From assembly GCF_006715055.1 (NCBI RefSeq), contig NZ_VFMN01000001.1:2666001-2730000 (forward strand): 64,000 nt of DNA, given 5' to 3'. Made by a program: the position numbers and the translations under genes. The notes beneath the pieces are model-generated. The model was not told the DNA's origin. It was given only the letters and a program-made list of their open reading frames with translations, and made no database searches. The DNA is from Lapillicoccus jejuensis (GTDB lineage Bacteria > Actinomycetota > Actinomycetes > Actinomycetales > Dermatophilaceae). Of the stretch, positions 39,234 through 47,908 are shown in pieces. Every line of letters starts with the position of its first letter. Position 1 is the stretch's first letter.

Positions 39234-40126
39234 GGGCCCCTCCACACCGCGTCGGAGCCCGGGTCGGCGCCCGGCCCCTGGCGGTCCTCGCGACCCGACC
39301 CGGCGACGGTGGAGACCGTCGTCGCGCGGCCGCCGCGCCGCAGGTCGCCGTACGGCGCGTCGCCGTCGGGGCGGGCGCCCGGCGCCCCGGCCGCGACGCC
39401 GACCGGGGCAGCGACCGGGGCTCGGGCAGGGGCTGGGGCGGGGGCGGGGGTGAGCCGGGGCCGGGCCCGGCGCAGCACCTCGCCGGTGTCGCGCACGTCG
39501 ACGGCATCCTCGCGGGAGGCGGCGACCCGGCCGTACGCGACCGCGTCGAACCGGTCGGTGGCGCGGGTGACGGCGCCCGCGTGGTCGGGGAAGACCTGGG
39601 ACAGGCGCAGCCCGACCTCGTGCGCGGTGAGGGCGGGGGCGTCGCTGAGCAGGGTGCGGTCGTCGGCGTCGCGGGCGGTGGCGCGCACGTGGTCGAGCAC
39701 GGCGTCGTCGTACCGGCCGTCGGCGAACGCCCGCTCCGCGCGGTCGCGCAGCTGCTGGGCGGTGAGGGTGGAGTCGCCGAGGACGGTCGCCGAGCCGCCG
39801 CCGGCGGTGCTGCGCTCGCGGCGCACCCGGCTCGCGAGGACGACGAGCGCGACGACGACCGCCCCGGCGAGCACGGCGATGACGAAGGGGGGCAGGCTGA
39901 CGCCGCCGCGGCCCGGGGTGCCCTGCAGGTCGGCCAGCCGCTGCTGCACCCAGTCCAGGAGGCGCTGGAGCAGGGAGCGACGGTCCTGGTACTCGTTGCC
40001 GGCCAGCTCCTCCTGCACCCAGCGGCGGGCCGTGTCCGGGTCGGGGTCGAGCGCGGCGGGCAGCCGCGCCGCGAGCAGCGACGCGTGGGTGGCGGCGTGC
40101 GCGGCGAGCAGCGCGACGACGCTCAC
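39230..40126 (-). CDS. DUF4129-domain protein
   Basis: The 298-residue protein has an N-terminal region with the DUF4129 precursor-like helix pair, a membrane segment near 81-100 (PFVIAVLAGAVVVALVVLA), and a helical cytoplasmic domain with RAERAFADGRYDDAVLDHVRA (about 131-151). DUF4129 is also seen fused to transglutaminase domains; here it is alone. The C-terminal ~70 residues are low-complexity Pro/Ala/Gly. 4-bp overlaps join it to DUF4350 and to the polytopic gene. Confidence 0.78.
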   Translation of the reverse strand: MSVVALLAAHAATHASLLAARLPAALDPDPDTARRWVQEELAGNEYQDRRSLLQRLLDWVQQRLADLQGTPGRGGVSLPPFVIAVLAGAVVVALVVLASRVRRERSTAGGGSATVLGDSTLTAQQLRDRAERAFADGRYDDAVLDHVRATARDADDRTLLSDAPALTAHEVGLRLSQVFPDHAGAVTRATDRFDAVAYGRVAASREDAVDVRDTGEVLRRARPRLTPAPAPAPARAPVAAPVGVAAGAPGARPDGDAPYGDLRRGGRATTVSTVAGSGREDRQGPGADPGSDAVWRGP

Positions 40127-41181
40127 CGGCGGACCGCCGGGGCGGCGCTGCGGGCGGCAGCGCGCTGGAGCAGGACGTCGAGCCCCTCGCGGCGCATCCG
40201 GGCGTCGACGTAGAGCAGGTCGACGACACCGGCGACGAAGGGGGTCGCGACGGCGGCGGCCCCGATGGTGGCGAGGTTGGAGGCGAGCAGCAGGCCGGCC
40301 TGGGCGGTGTCGCCGTCGAGGCCCGCGACGAGGGTGACCAGGGTGGCGATCCCGGAGGCGACCAGCCCGAGGACGAGGAAGACGAGCAGCGCGACGGCGG
40401 TGACGAGCAGCGTGCTGCCGGCGATCCGCCAGAAGCCGCCGGACGACAGCGACCAGGCGCGGCGCAGGGAGTCGCGCACCCCGCGGCGCTCGAGGACGAG
40501 CACGGGTGCGGCGAGCGCGGTGCGCCACAGCACGAGCGCGGTCCAGGCGAGCACGAGCAGCGTCCCGAGCAGCCCCGCGAGCAGGACGAGCGGCAGCGGG
40601 CCGGCGGAGAGCACGACGAGCGAGACGACGACGAGGACCGGCGGCACGGCGAGCAGCAGCAGGAGGACGAGCTCGAGCAGCACGAGCCGGGGCAGCCGCG
40701 GGCGCAGCCCCGCCCACAGCGCGCCGAGCCCGGGGCGCCGGCCGAGGACGGCCTCGGACACCGGCAGGGCGAGCAGCCCGACGAGCAGGAGGACGCCGAA
40801 GGCCACGCCGAGGCCGAGCAGCAGCACCGAGGCCTCGCCGGGGGCGAGCACGAAGGACGCGTCGACGGCCGACCACCACGTGCCGGTGAGCACGAGCGCG
40901 GAGACGAGGACCGCGGGGACCGCGCAGACCGCGACGGTCGCGAGGCTGAGCCCGAGGACGGTGCCCGGGTTGCGGCGCACGTGCTTGGCGGCCCCGTCGA
41001 GCAGGTCGCCGAGCGAGAGCGGGCGCAGCGGGACGATGCCGGGCTTGTGGGCGGAGCTGGCCAGCGGGAGACCGGGGGGGCCGGTCCGGCGCCCGCCCAG
41101 CCCGCCCGGGGGCAGGTACGACGGCGCGCGGCGCGGGCCGCCTCCCGTGGGGGTGCCCGGGGGCGGGCCGAAGCCGCTCAC
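40123..41181 (-). CDS. Polytopic membrane protein of the DUF58/MoxR operon
   Basis: With the GTG at 41181 the protein has 352 residues: a Gly/Pro-rich start, RPLSLGDLLDGAAKHVRRNPGTVLG near 58-82, then about six long hydrophobic segments. The pattern resembles the membrane domain seen in glycerophosphodiester phosphodiesterase-like (GdpP membrane-domain) proteins, but no enzyme domain is attached. A TTG at 41289 gives 36 extra residues that look non-coding, so I prefer 41181. The upstream TACGTT (41293-41288) may be its -10 box. It heads the operon. Confidence 0.68.
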   Translation of the reverse strand: MSGFGPPPGTPTGGGPRRAPSYLPPGGLGGRRTGPPGLPLASSAHKPGIVPLRPLSLGDLLDGAAKHVRRNPGTVLGLSLATVAVCAVPAVLVSALVLTGTWWSAVDASFVLAPGEASVLLLGLGVAFGVLLLVGLLALPVSEAVLGRRPGLGALWAGLRPRLPRLVLLELVLLLLLAVPPVLVVVSLVVLSAGPLPLVLLAGLLGTLLVLAWTALVLWRTALAAPVLVLERRGVRDSLRRAWSLSSGGFWRIAGSTLLVTAVALLVFLVLGLVASGIATLVTLVAGLDGDTAQAGLLLASNLATIGAAAVATPFVAGVVDLLYVDARMRREGLDVLLQRAAARSAAPAVRR

Positions 41182-41345
41182 CGGCGGCCTGCCCGGCCGA
41201 CCGGTCGTGCCCCTGCCTGCACGCGCCCCCCGCTCCGTGCCCTCGCGGGCCGTCGTCCGGGGGACGTCCTGCCCCCGTGTCCGGGTCAACGTACCAAGCG
41301 TGGGACGCCCGGGCCCGGTGGTGGGCGTCCTGCCACGATGACGGG

Positions 41346-42632
41346 GTGCGGCGACGGCGGAGCGGAGCTGAGGGGCGGACCACGGCCCCGGAGGGCCGGG
41401 TCGACGTCCGGACGGTCGTCGTCCTGGGGATGCTGTCGATGTTCGGCCCGCTGTCGCTCGACCTCTACCTGCCGGTGCTGCCGCAGCTCGCCGGAGACCT
41501 CGCGGCGTCGGCGTCGCAGGCTCAGCTGACGATCACCGCCTGCCTGGTCGGGCTCGCGGTCGGCCAGGTCGTCGCGGGGCCGCTGTCGGACCGGTTCGGC
41601 CGGCGCCGGCCGCTGCTCGTGGGGTTGGTGGCGTACGTCGTCGCGTCCCTGGCCTGCGCGCTCGCGCCGGGCATCGTCACCCTCGTCGCGGTCCGGCTCG
41701 TGCAGGGGCTGGCCGGGGCGGCGGGGATCGTCATCGCCCGCGCGGTCGCGCGCGACCTCGCGTCCGGCCGGGCCCTGCTCGTGCTGTTCTCGCGGCTGAC
41801 CCTCGTCAACGGGCTAGCGCCGATCCTCGCGCCGGTGGTCGGCGGGCAGCTGGCGCGGGTGACGTCGTGGCGGGGGACGTTCGTCGTGCTCACCGGGCTC
41901 GGTGTCGTCCTGCTGCTCGCGGGCGGCCTGGGGCTGCGCGAGACGCTGCCTGCGGGGCGTCGTACGGCCGGGGGTGTGGGCGCGGCCCTGCGCGGTCTCG
42001 GCGCGCTGCTGCGCGACGCCGGGTTCACGGGGGTGGTCCTGACGTCGGGGCTGGCGTCGGCGTCGATGTTCGCCTACATCGCGGGGGCGACGTTCGTGCT
42101 GCAGGAGCTGCACGGGCTGAGCCCCGCGCAGTTCTCGCTGGTCTTCGGCGCGAACGCGGTGGGCATCGTCGTGCTCACCCAGGTCGGTGGGGCGCTCGGC
42201 CGCGCCGGGTGGCCGGCGCAGCGGCTGCTCGCGACGGGGCTGGGGCTCAACGTGTCCGGGGCACTGCTGCTGCTCGTCGCCGTGGTCCTCGACCTGCCGG
42301 TGGCGGTGCTGCTCGTGGCGCTCTTCGTCATGGTCGCGTCGCTGGGGCTGGTCTTCCCGACGGCGACGACGCTGGCGCTCGCCGAGCACCCGGAGCGCGC
42401 GGGCGCCGCGTCGTCGCTGCTCGGGCTCGGGCAGTTCGTCCTCGGCGGGCTCGTCGCGCCGCTCGTCGGGCTCGCGGGGGAGGGCACGGCCGTGCCGCTC
42501 GGGGTGGTCGCCGCGTCGTGCAGCCTCGCCGCGGTGCTCGTGTACGGCGTCGTCGCGCGCCCGCGGATGCACCGGGCGCCCGCGGCCGTCATGGCGGGTG
42601 CGGCCGCGGACCAGGCGGCGCCGCCGGCCTGA
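41346..42632 (+). CDS. Bcr/CflA-type multidrug MFS exporter
   Basis: The 428-residue protein has 12 hydrophobic segments and the Bcr/CflA landmarks: SLDLYLPVLPQLAGDL near 39-54 and GPLSDRFGRRRPLLVGL near 81-97 (motif A), with RLVQGLAGAAGIVIARAVARDL in helix 4-5. Members export drugs such as bicyclomycin or export small metabolites. GTG 41346 is chosen because CACGAT lies 6 nt before it; longer starts upstream lack support. It diverges from the polytopic gene. Confidence 0.85.
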   Translation: MRRRRSGAEGRTTAPEGRVDVRTVVVLGMLSMFGPLSLDLYLPVLPQLAGDLAASASQAQLTITACLVGLAVGQVVAGPLSDRFGRRRPLLVGLVAYVVASLACALAPGIVTLVAVRLVQGLAGAAGIVIARAVARDLASGRALLVLFSRLTLVNGLAPILAPVVGGQLARVTSWRGTFVVLTGLGVVLLLAGGLGLRETLPAGRRTAGGVGAALRGLGALLRDAGFTGVVLTSGLASASMFAYIAGATFVLQELHGLSPAQFSLVFGANAVGIVVLTQVGGALGRAGWPAQRLLATGLGLNVSGALLLLVAVVLDLPVAVLLVALFVMVASLGLVFPTATTLALAEHPERAGAASSLLGLGQFVLGGLVAPLVGLAGEGTAVPLGVVAASCSLAAVLVYGVVARPRMHRAPAAVMAGAAADQAAPPA

Positions 42633-42641
42633 GCCGGCGGG

Positions 42642-43346
42642 TCAGCGGCGGTCGGCGCCGTGCGACGCGGACAGGTGCCGGGCGGTCTCGGACGGGGTGG
42701 CGCAGGTGGCGCCGAGCGCCTCCATGCGGGCGACGACGCCGGGCTCGGCGCGGCGCAGCGCCCAGCCGCGTTTGAGCAGCACGAGCGGCGGCTTGCGGCG
42801 CTCGCGCAGGTCGCGGGCCAGCCGCAGCAGGAAGGTGACGCTCGGGTGGCGCCGGACGCACCAGGCGGAGTGCAGCAGGCCGTGGGCGCGCAGCGGGGCG
42901 ATGGCCTCGGCGGCGAAGATCCCCTCGGCGAGGACGAGCGCCCCGGGCGCGAGGTCGACGGTGCCGCCGCCGACCCGCCGGGAGGTCGCGATGTCATAGG
43001 CCGGCACCTGCGCGCGGCCCCGGTCGACGAGCTCGGCGAGGGCGGCGACGGCGGCGTCGCCGTCCCACGAGGCGGGGTCGTCCCAGTCGACGAGGCGGGT
43101 CCCGCCGCCGAGGTCGACGACGGGCAGCGAGGGGTCGTCGCCGTCGCGGTAGAAGTCGTCCAGCCGCACGACGGGCCAGCCGTGGGCGGCGGCCAGCCGC
43201 CCGGCGAGCCGCGACTTGCCGGCCCCCGAGGGGCCGGCGAGGACGACGACGCGGGCGCGGGGCCGCGGCGGCGCGCCGGCCGGTCCGGTCGGGTCGGGGC
43301 GGTCGTCGCGGGGGGAGCGCGGGTCGGGGCCCGGGGTCCGGGCCAC
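42642..43346 (-). CDS. Uridine kinase-like P-loop protein
   Basis: The 234-residue protein has a P-loop AGPSGAGKS near 37-45, an RLDDFYRDGDDPSLP segment near 61-75 and YDIATSRRVG, all usual in uridine kinase-like ATPases. The LVLAEGIFAAE strand fits the kinase Walker B. Substrate is not certain; a nucleoside would suit the locus. The GTG start touches the end of repeat copy D and no ribosome-binding site is visible, so the exact start is doubtful. Confidence 0.72.
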   Translation of the reverse strand: MARTPGPDPRSPRDDRPDPTGPAGAPPRPRARVVVLAGPSGAGKSRLAGRLAAAHGWPVVRLDDFYRDGDDPSLPVVDLGGGTRLVDWDDPASWDGDAAVAALAELVDRGRAQVPAYDIATSRRVGGGTVDLAPGALVLAEGIFAAEAIAPLRAHGLLHSAWCVRRHPSVTFLLRLARDLRERRKPPLVLLKRGWALRRAEPGVVARMEALGATCATPSETARHLSASHGADRR

Positions 43347-43441
43347 GCTATGCCGTGCCCCGGAGGGTGGGGCACGGCATAGCGCCGGGCCCCTGACCTG
43401 CGGGAACGACGCCGTGCCCCAGGGGGTGGGGCACGGCATAG
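43346..43441 (+). repeat. Hairpin-spacer-hairpin element (family 2, copy D)
   Basis: The first hairpin is a perfect 16-bp stem (CGCTATGCCGTGCCCC at 43346-43361 with 43369-43384). The second has a 10-bp stem (GCCGTGCCCC at 43411-43420 with 43428-43437). The spacer has GCCCCTGACCTGC as in copy C at 35.5 kb, and both copies have the same orientation. The left edge abuts the start codon of the kinase gene, and the right edge lies 44 bp beyond the end of the shortened aldehyde dehydrogenase gene. Confidence 0.8.
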
Positions 43442-43484
43442 CGCGCGCGGAGGACGGTGCCGCGACCGGCCGGCGCCGGCACGG

Positions 43485-44444
43485 TCAGCGCCCCTTGGGG
43501 TGCCAGACCGTCTTGGTCTCGAGGACGGCGCGGACCCGGGCGAGGCCGGGCTCGGCGCTCCAGTCGGGCTCGACGGCGTCGGCGCCGGTGCCGGCGGGCC
43601 GGATGACCCGCTTGAGGTTCTCGGCGGCCGCGCGCTCGAGGTCGGCCCAGTCGACGCCGGCCGCGCCGGCGGCGCCGGCCAGGTCGAGCGCGTTGACGTC
43701 GCGGTGCGACGCCAGGGTCGGGGCGAGCTCGGCGGTGCGGCCGGTGACGAGGTTGACGACCCCGCCGGGCACGTCGCTCGTGGCGAGGCACTCGGCCAGC
43801 GTCACCGCCGGCAGCGGCCGCTCCTCGCTGGCCGCGACGACGACGGCGTTGCCCGCGCAGACCGCCGGCGCCACGACCGAGACGAGCCCGAGCAGCGACG
43901 ACGCCTGCGGCGCGAGCACGCCGACGACACCGGTCGGCTCGGGGGCGCTGATGTCGAAGTACGGCCCGGCGACCGGGTTGAGCCCGCCGAGCACCTGGGC
44001 GAGCTTGTCGGTCCAGCCCGCCCACCAGACCCAGCGGTCCACGGCCGCGCCGACGACGGCCCGGGCCCGCGCGGGGGTCAGCCCCTCGGCCGCGGCGACC
44101 TCGGCCGCCAGTTGCTCGGTGCGCCCCTCCATCACCTCGGCGACCCGGTACAGCACCTGCCCGCGGTTGTACGCCGTCGCCGCGGCCCACCCGGGCTGGG
44201 CGGCCCGGGCGGCGACGACCGCGTCGCGCACGTCCTTGCGCGAGCCCATCGCCGCGTTGGCGAGGAAGCGCGGGCCGCGGCGTCCGGCCGGCGCCGACAC
44301 GACCTCGTACGAGCGCCCGGACTCGCTGCGCGGGAAGGCGCCGCCGATGTAGAGCTTGTAGGTCTTGCGCACGTCGAGGCGCGTCCCGGCGCTCGCCGGA
44401 CCGCCGCCCTCGACCCCGCCGCGGCGGGTCGCCGTCGAGCTCAC
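43485..44444 (-). CDS. Aldehyde dehydrogenase-like protein lacking the catalytic domain
   Basis: The 319-residue protein matches the NAD-binding half of aldehyde dehydrogenases (KLYIGGAFPRSESGR near 30-44; PTGVVGVLAPQ near 142-152; GGVVNLVTGR). After about residue 220 it lacks the catalytic half: no LELGGK, no GQxCxAG cysteine. A normal member has about 480 residues. The reading frame is intact and overlaps the full-length gene by 4 bp, so this is a designed short partner rather than a random break. A structural or regulatory role in a complex is possible. Confidence 0.8.
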   Translation of the reverse strand: MSSTATRRGGVEGGGPASAGTRLDVRKTYKLYIGGAFPRSESGRSYEVVSAPAGRRGPRFLANAAMGSRKDVRDAVVAARAAQPGWAAATAYNRGQVLYRVAEVMEGRTEQLAAEVAAAEGLTPARARAVVGAAVDRWVWWAGWTDKLAQVLGGLNPVAGPYFDISAPEPTGVVGVLAPQASSLLGLVSVVAPAVCAGNAVVVAASEERPLPAVTLAECLATSDVPGGVVNLVTGRTAELAPTLASHRDVNALDLAGAAGAAGVDWADLERAAAENLKRVIRPAGTGADAVEPDWSAEPGLARVRAVLETKTVWHPKGR

Positions 44445-45901
44445 AGCTGCTCCTCCTGGCCGCCCGCGAGGGCGACGTACGCCTCGAGCCCGTGCCGGCC
44501 GCCCTCGCGGCCCCATCCGGACTCCTTGTAGCCGCCGAACGGCGACGTCGGGTCGAACTTGTTGAACGTGTTGGCCCACACCACGCCCGCGCGCAGCTGG
44601 TCGGCGACCCAGAGGATCCGCGACCCCTTCTCGCTCCACACCCCGGCCGACAGCCCGTACGGCGTGTTGTTGGCCTTGGCCACCGCCTCCTGCGGGGTGC
44701 GGAAGGTCAGCACGGACAGCACCGGCCCGAAGACCTCCTGCTGCGCGATCGTGTGCGCCTGCGCCACCCCGGTGAAGACCGTCGGCGGGAACCAGAAGCC
44801 CCGCGTCGGCAGCTCGCACTCGGGCGACCAGCGGGTCGCGCCCTCGGCCTCGCCGAGGTCGGACAGCTCGCGGATCCGCTCCAGCTGGGCGGCAGAGTTG
44901 ATCGCGCCCACGTCGGTGTTCTTGTCCAGGGGATCACCGACGCGCAGGGTCGTCAGGCGCCGCTTGAGTCGGCGCACGACCTCGTCGGCGACGTTCTCCT
45001 GCACCAGCAGCCGCGACCCGGCGCAGCAGACGTGGCCCTGGTTGAAGAAGATCCCGTTGACGATGCCCTCGACGGCCTGGTCGACCGGCGCGTCGTCGAA
45101 GACGATGTTGGCCGCCTTCCCGCCCAGCTCGAGGGTGGCCCGCTTGCGGGTGCCCGCCAGGCTCCGGGCGATCTGCTTGCCGACCTCGGTCGAGCCGGTG
45201 AAGGCGACCTTGTCCACGCCCGGGTGCTCGACGAGCGCCTGCCCGGTCCCGCCCGCGCCGGTGACGATGTTGACCACGCCGGGCGGCAGCTCGGCCTGCT
45301 GGCAGATCTCGGCGAACAGCAGCGCCGTCAGCGGCGTCGTCTCGGCCGGCTTGAGGACGACGGTGTTCCCGCACGCCAGGGCCGGCGCGACCTTCCAGGC
45401 CAGCATGAGCAGCGGGAAGTTCCACGGGATGACCTGCCCGACGACGCCCACCGGGCGCGGGTCGGGCCCGAGGCCGGCGTACGACAGCTTGTCGGCCCAG
45501 CCCGCGTGGTAGAAGAAGTGCGCCGCGGCGAGCGGCACGTCGACGTCGCGCGACTCCTTGATCGGCTTGCCGTTGTCGAGGGTCTCGAGCACGGCGAGCT
45601 CGCGGGCCCGCTCCTGGATGATCCGCGCGATCCGGAACAGGTACTTGCCGCGGTCGGCGCCGGACATCCGCCCCCACGGCCCGCGCAGCGCGGTGCGCGC
45701 GGCGCGCACGGCTCGGTCGACGTCGGCGGCGCTGGCCTCGGCGACCTCGGCGAGCACCTCCTCGGTGGCCGGCGAGATGGTCGTGAAGCGGGTGCCGCCC
45801 TGGGAGGCGACCCAGTCGCCGCCGACGAACAGGTCGTACGACGGCTTGAGGTGCACCACCGCCCGCGACTCCGGCGCCGGTGCGTACTCGAGCTTGCCCA
45901 T
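44441..45901 (-). CDS. Aldehyde dehydrogenase
   Basis: The 486-residue enzyme oxidises an aldehyde with NAD(P). It has IPWNFPLLMLAWKVAPALACGN near 158-179, the catalytic Glu258 in LELGGK and Cys292 in GHVCCAG, and the C-terminal PFGGYKESGWGRE. Between deoC and a truncated homologue, its likely substrate is acetaldehyde from DeoC. Similar deoC-aldehyde dehydrogenase pairs are known in Streptomyces-type genomes, though I recall this without a check. The ATG at 45901 follows a modest GAGG site. Confidence 0.87.
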   Translation of the reverse strand: MGKLEYAPAPESRAVVHLKPSYDLFVGGDWVASQGGTRFTTISPATEEVLAEVAEASAADVDRAVRAARTALRGPWGRMSGADRGKYLFRIARIIQERARELAVLETLDNGKPIKESRDVDVPLAAAHFFYHAGWADKLSYAGLGPDPRPVGVVGQVIPWNFPLLMLAWKVAPALACGNTVVLKPAETTPLTALLFAEICQQAELPPGVVNIVTGAGGTGQALVEHPGVDKVAFTGSTEVGKQIARSLAGTRKRATLELGGKAANIVFDDAPVDQAVEGIVNGIFFNQGHVCCAGSRLLVQENVADEVVRRLKRRLTTLRVGDPLDKNTDVGAINSAAQLERIRELSDLGEAEGATRWSPECELPTRGFWFPPTVFTGVAQAHTIAQQEVFGPVLSVLTFRTPQEAVAKANNTPYGLSAGVWSEKGSRILWVADQLRAGVVWANTFNKFDPTSPFGGYKESGWGREGGRHGLEAYVALAGGQEEQL

Positions 45902-45954
45902 GCTGGTGCGGTCCTCGTCCCTCGTTGTTCGGCTCGGTTGTCGGCTCGGGCCGG

Positions 45955-46947
45955 TCAGTCGGTCGTCACGTAGTCGGCGCCGGAGTAGGCCCCGGTCGCG
46001 AGCTTCTGGCGCTGCAGCAGCAGGTCGCCGAGCAGGCTGGAGGCGCCGAAGCGGAACCGGTCCGGGTCGAGCCAGTCGTCGCCGGCCACCTCGCTGACGA
46101 CGACGAGGTGCTTGATGGCGTCCTTCGTCGTCCGGATGCCGCCGGCGGGCTTGACCCCGACCTGCGTCCCCGTCAGCTCGCGCCAGTCGCGCACGGCCTC
46201 GAGCATGAGCATGGTCACCGGCAGCGTCGCCGCGGGGGAGACCTTGCCGGTCGAGGTCTTGATGAAGTCGCCGCCGGCGAGCATCGCGAGCCACGACGCG
46301 CGGCGGACGTTGTCGTAGGTGACGAGCTCACCGGTCTCGAGGATGACCTTGAGGTGCGCGCCGGTACCGTCCTCGCGCCGGCACGCCTCGCGCACGGCCA
46401 CGATCTCGTCGAAGACGCGACGGTACTGCCCCGAGAGGAAGGCGCCGCGGTCGATAACCATGTCGATCTCGTCGGCGCCGGCGCGCACCGCGTCGCGGGT
46501 GTCGGCGAGCTTGACGGGCAGGCTCGCCCGGCCCGAGGGGAACGCGGTCGCGACGGCGGCCACGTGGATCCCGCTGTCCCCCAGGGCCTCCCGGGCGACG
46601 CCGACGAGGTCTCCGTACACGCACACGGCGGCGGGTCGCGGGGTGGCCCGGTCGTCGGGGTCGGGCACGAGCGCCTTGGCGCACAGCGAGCGCACCTTGC
46701 CGGGGGTGTCGGCGCCCTCGAGGGTGGTCAGGTCGATCATCGAGATGGCGGTGTCGATCGCCCATACCTTCGCGGTGGTCTTCACCGACCTCGTCGCGAG
46801 CCCGGCGGCCCGCTGCTCGCAGCCGACCTGGTCCACGCCGGGCAGGCCGTGCAGCCACGTCGTGAGGGCGGCGTCGGTGAGGCGGGAGACCCCGAGCAGG
46901 TCGCGGGCGGCGTCCCGGGGGTCGGCGACGGCGGCGCTGGTGGTCAC
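45955..46947 (-). CDS. deoC: Deoxyribose-phosphate aldolase
   Basis: The enzyme splits 2-deoxyribose 5-phosphate into acetaldehyde and glyceraldehyde 3-phosphate. The 330-residue protein is the long type, with IDMVIDRGAFLSG near 157-169, LKVILETGEL near 200-209, the Schiff-base lysine in FIKTSTGK near 229-236 and GVKPAGGIRT near 266-275. The start GTG lies 6 nt after TAGACT, so the mRNA is leaderless. It leads the deoC-aldehyde dehydrogenase operon. Confidence 0.93.
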   Translation of the reverse strand: MTTSAAVADPRDAARDLLGVSRLTDAALTTWLHGLPGVDQVGCEQRAAGLATRSVKTTAKVWAIDTAISMIDLTTLEGADTPGKVRSLCAKALVPDPDDRATPRPAAVCVYGDLVGVAREALGDSGIHVAAVATAFPSGRASLPVKLADTRDAVRAGADEIDMVIDRGAFLSGQYRRVFDEIVAVREACRREDGTGAHLKVILETGELVTYDNVRRASWLAMLAGGDFIKTSTGKVSPAATLPVTMLMLEAVRDWRELTGTQVGVKPAGGIRTTKDAIKHLVVVSEVAGDDWLDPDRFRFGASSLLGDLLLQRQKLATGAYSGADYVTTD

Positions 46948-46982
46948 CGGAGGAGTCTAGTGCGCGTGCGAGGATGGTCCTC

Positions 46983-47639
46983 ATGCCTGCCGCCGCCCCC
47001 TCCCGCGAGGCCCTGCGGACGCTGCGCCAGCGCGGGTCGCTCGTGCTCGGCTGGCTCGCCGTCGTCGGCGGCTACGGGATGGCCCTGTGGTCGCTGGTGT
47101 CGGGCGAGCCGTCGCTGGGCTTCATCGGCGGGGCCGCGCTCGTCGGCAGCCTCGGGGTGGTGCTCTTCGTCAAGCCGTCCCTGACCATCAGCCTGCACGG
47201 CGTGCACGTGCGGAACCCGTTGCGCCGCACCGTGATCCCGTGGGTGCGCCTGCAGGACGTCGGCACCCGGTGGAACCTCGAGCTGTACTTCCAGGGCGCG
47301 ACCGGCGCCGACGGCGAGCGGCCGGACCGGCACGTCACCTCGTGGGCGATCGCCACGCACGTCCAGCGCCAGCGCGGCGGCGGGCTGCTCGGGGCGCTCT
47401 CCCCTCGCCGGCTCGAGCAGGTGACCCAGCGCGAGGCCGAGCCCGCCGCCTCCCGGGGCACGACCGTCGGGTCGGCCGCGCAGTCGGTGGAGGTCGCGCT
47501 GCAGGAGTGGCGCGAGATGGTCGCCGACCGGCGTGCCGAGGTGAGCACCGAGGGCGAGGTCGAGCGGACCTGGGAGGGCGTGGACCTGCTCGCCGTCCTG
47601 CTGCCGCTGCTGCTCATCGCCGTCGCCGTCGTCCTCTAG
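46983..47639 (+). CDS. PH-like membrane protein, unknown function
   Basis: The 218-residue protein has two N-terminal hydrophobic segments (about 18-37 and 42-62), then LTISLHGVHVRNPLRRTVIPWVRLQDV near 67-93, resembling the bacterial pleckstrin-homology fold. A final hydrophobic segment ends the chain (about 200-218). Function is unknown. The ATG at 46983 is 7 nt after GAGGAT; another ATG 9 nt upstream overlaps that box. It is divergent from deoC and convergent with the mutase gene. Confidence 0.68.
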   Translation: MPAAAPSREALRTLRQRGSLVLGWLAVVGGYGMALWSLVSGEPSLGFIGGAALVGSLGVVLFVKPSLTISLHGVHVRNPLRRTVIPWVRLQDVGTRWNLELYFQGATGADGERPDRHVTSWAIATHVQRQRGGGLLGALSPRRLEQVTQREAEPAASRGTTVGSAAQSVEVALQEWREMVADRRAEVSTEGEVERTWEGVDLLAVLLPLLLIAVAVVL

Positions 47640-47668
47640 AGGGGCGGGCGGAGCCCGAGCAGGAGAGT

Positions 47669-47701
47669 GGGCCGGCCACCGTGCACACCGGTGGCCGGCC
47701 C
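47669..47701 (+). terminator. Terminator after the PH-like gene
   Basis: A perfect 13-bp stem (GGGCCGGCCACCG at 47669-47681 with 47689-47701) around a 7-nt loop lies 29 bp after the PH-like gene stop. It should end that transcript before the small promoter at 47791 in the same gap. No T-tract follows. Confidence 0.8.
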
Positions 47702-47803
47702 TCGATCTCTCGTACCGACGCGCGTACCGTACGCAGCCCCCACGGCTGCTCAGGCCCCCCACGGGCCCTTCGGAGTTCGTCGGCGTTGTCTACTATGCCC
47801 GAT

Positions 47804-47824
47804 ATGGCGACGACCTACAAGTGA
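47804..47824 (+). CDS. Leaderless six-codon minigene in a convergent gap
   Basis: ATG 47804 reads MATTYK then TGA at 47822-47824. TACTAT (47791-47796) lies exactly 7 nt before the ATG, an excellent -10 for a leaderless transcript, and TTCGGA 16 bp further upstream is a weak -35. No larger gene follows on this strand: the transcript would run into the end of the mutase gene in antisense. It may encode a short peptide, mark the 5' end of a small RNA, or be chance. The remaining parts of the gap (47702-47790 and 47825-47908) show a CGTCGCGCGACG palindrome and nothing else that I can name. Confidence 0.3.
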   Translation: MATTYK

Positions 47825-47908
47825 CTCGCCGGTCGAACCGTCCGAACGTCGCATCCGTCGCGCGACGACATGGTGCTTGCAACACGGAATATGGACGTTC
47901 CGGGCGAA

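Noticed and set aside
41187-41289. TTG-initiated N-terminal extension of the polytopic protein
   Set aside because: The 36 added residues are Arg/Gly/Thr-rich without homology and lack a ribosome-binding site.
43345-43484. A lost catalytic half of the short aldehyde dehydrogenase beyond its stop
   Set aside because: No frame downstream shows LELGGK or the cysteine loop; the space is filled by repeat copy D and the kinase gene start.
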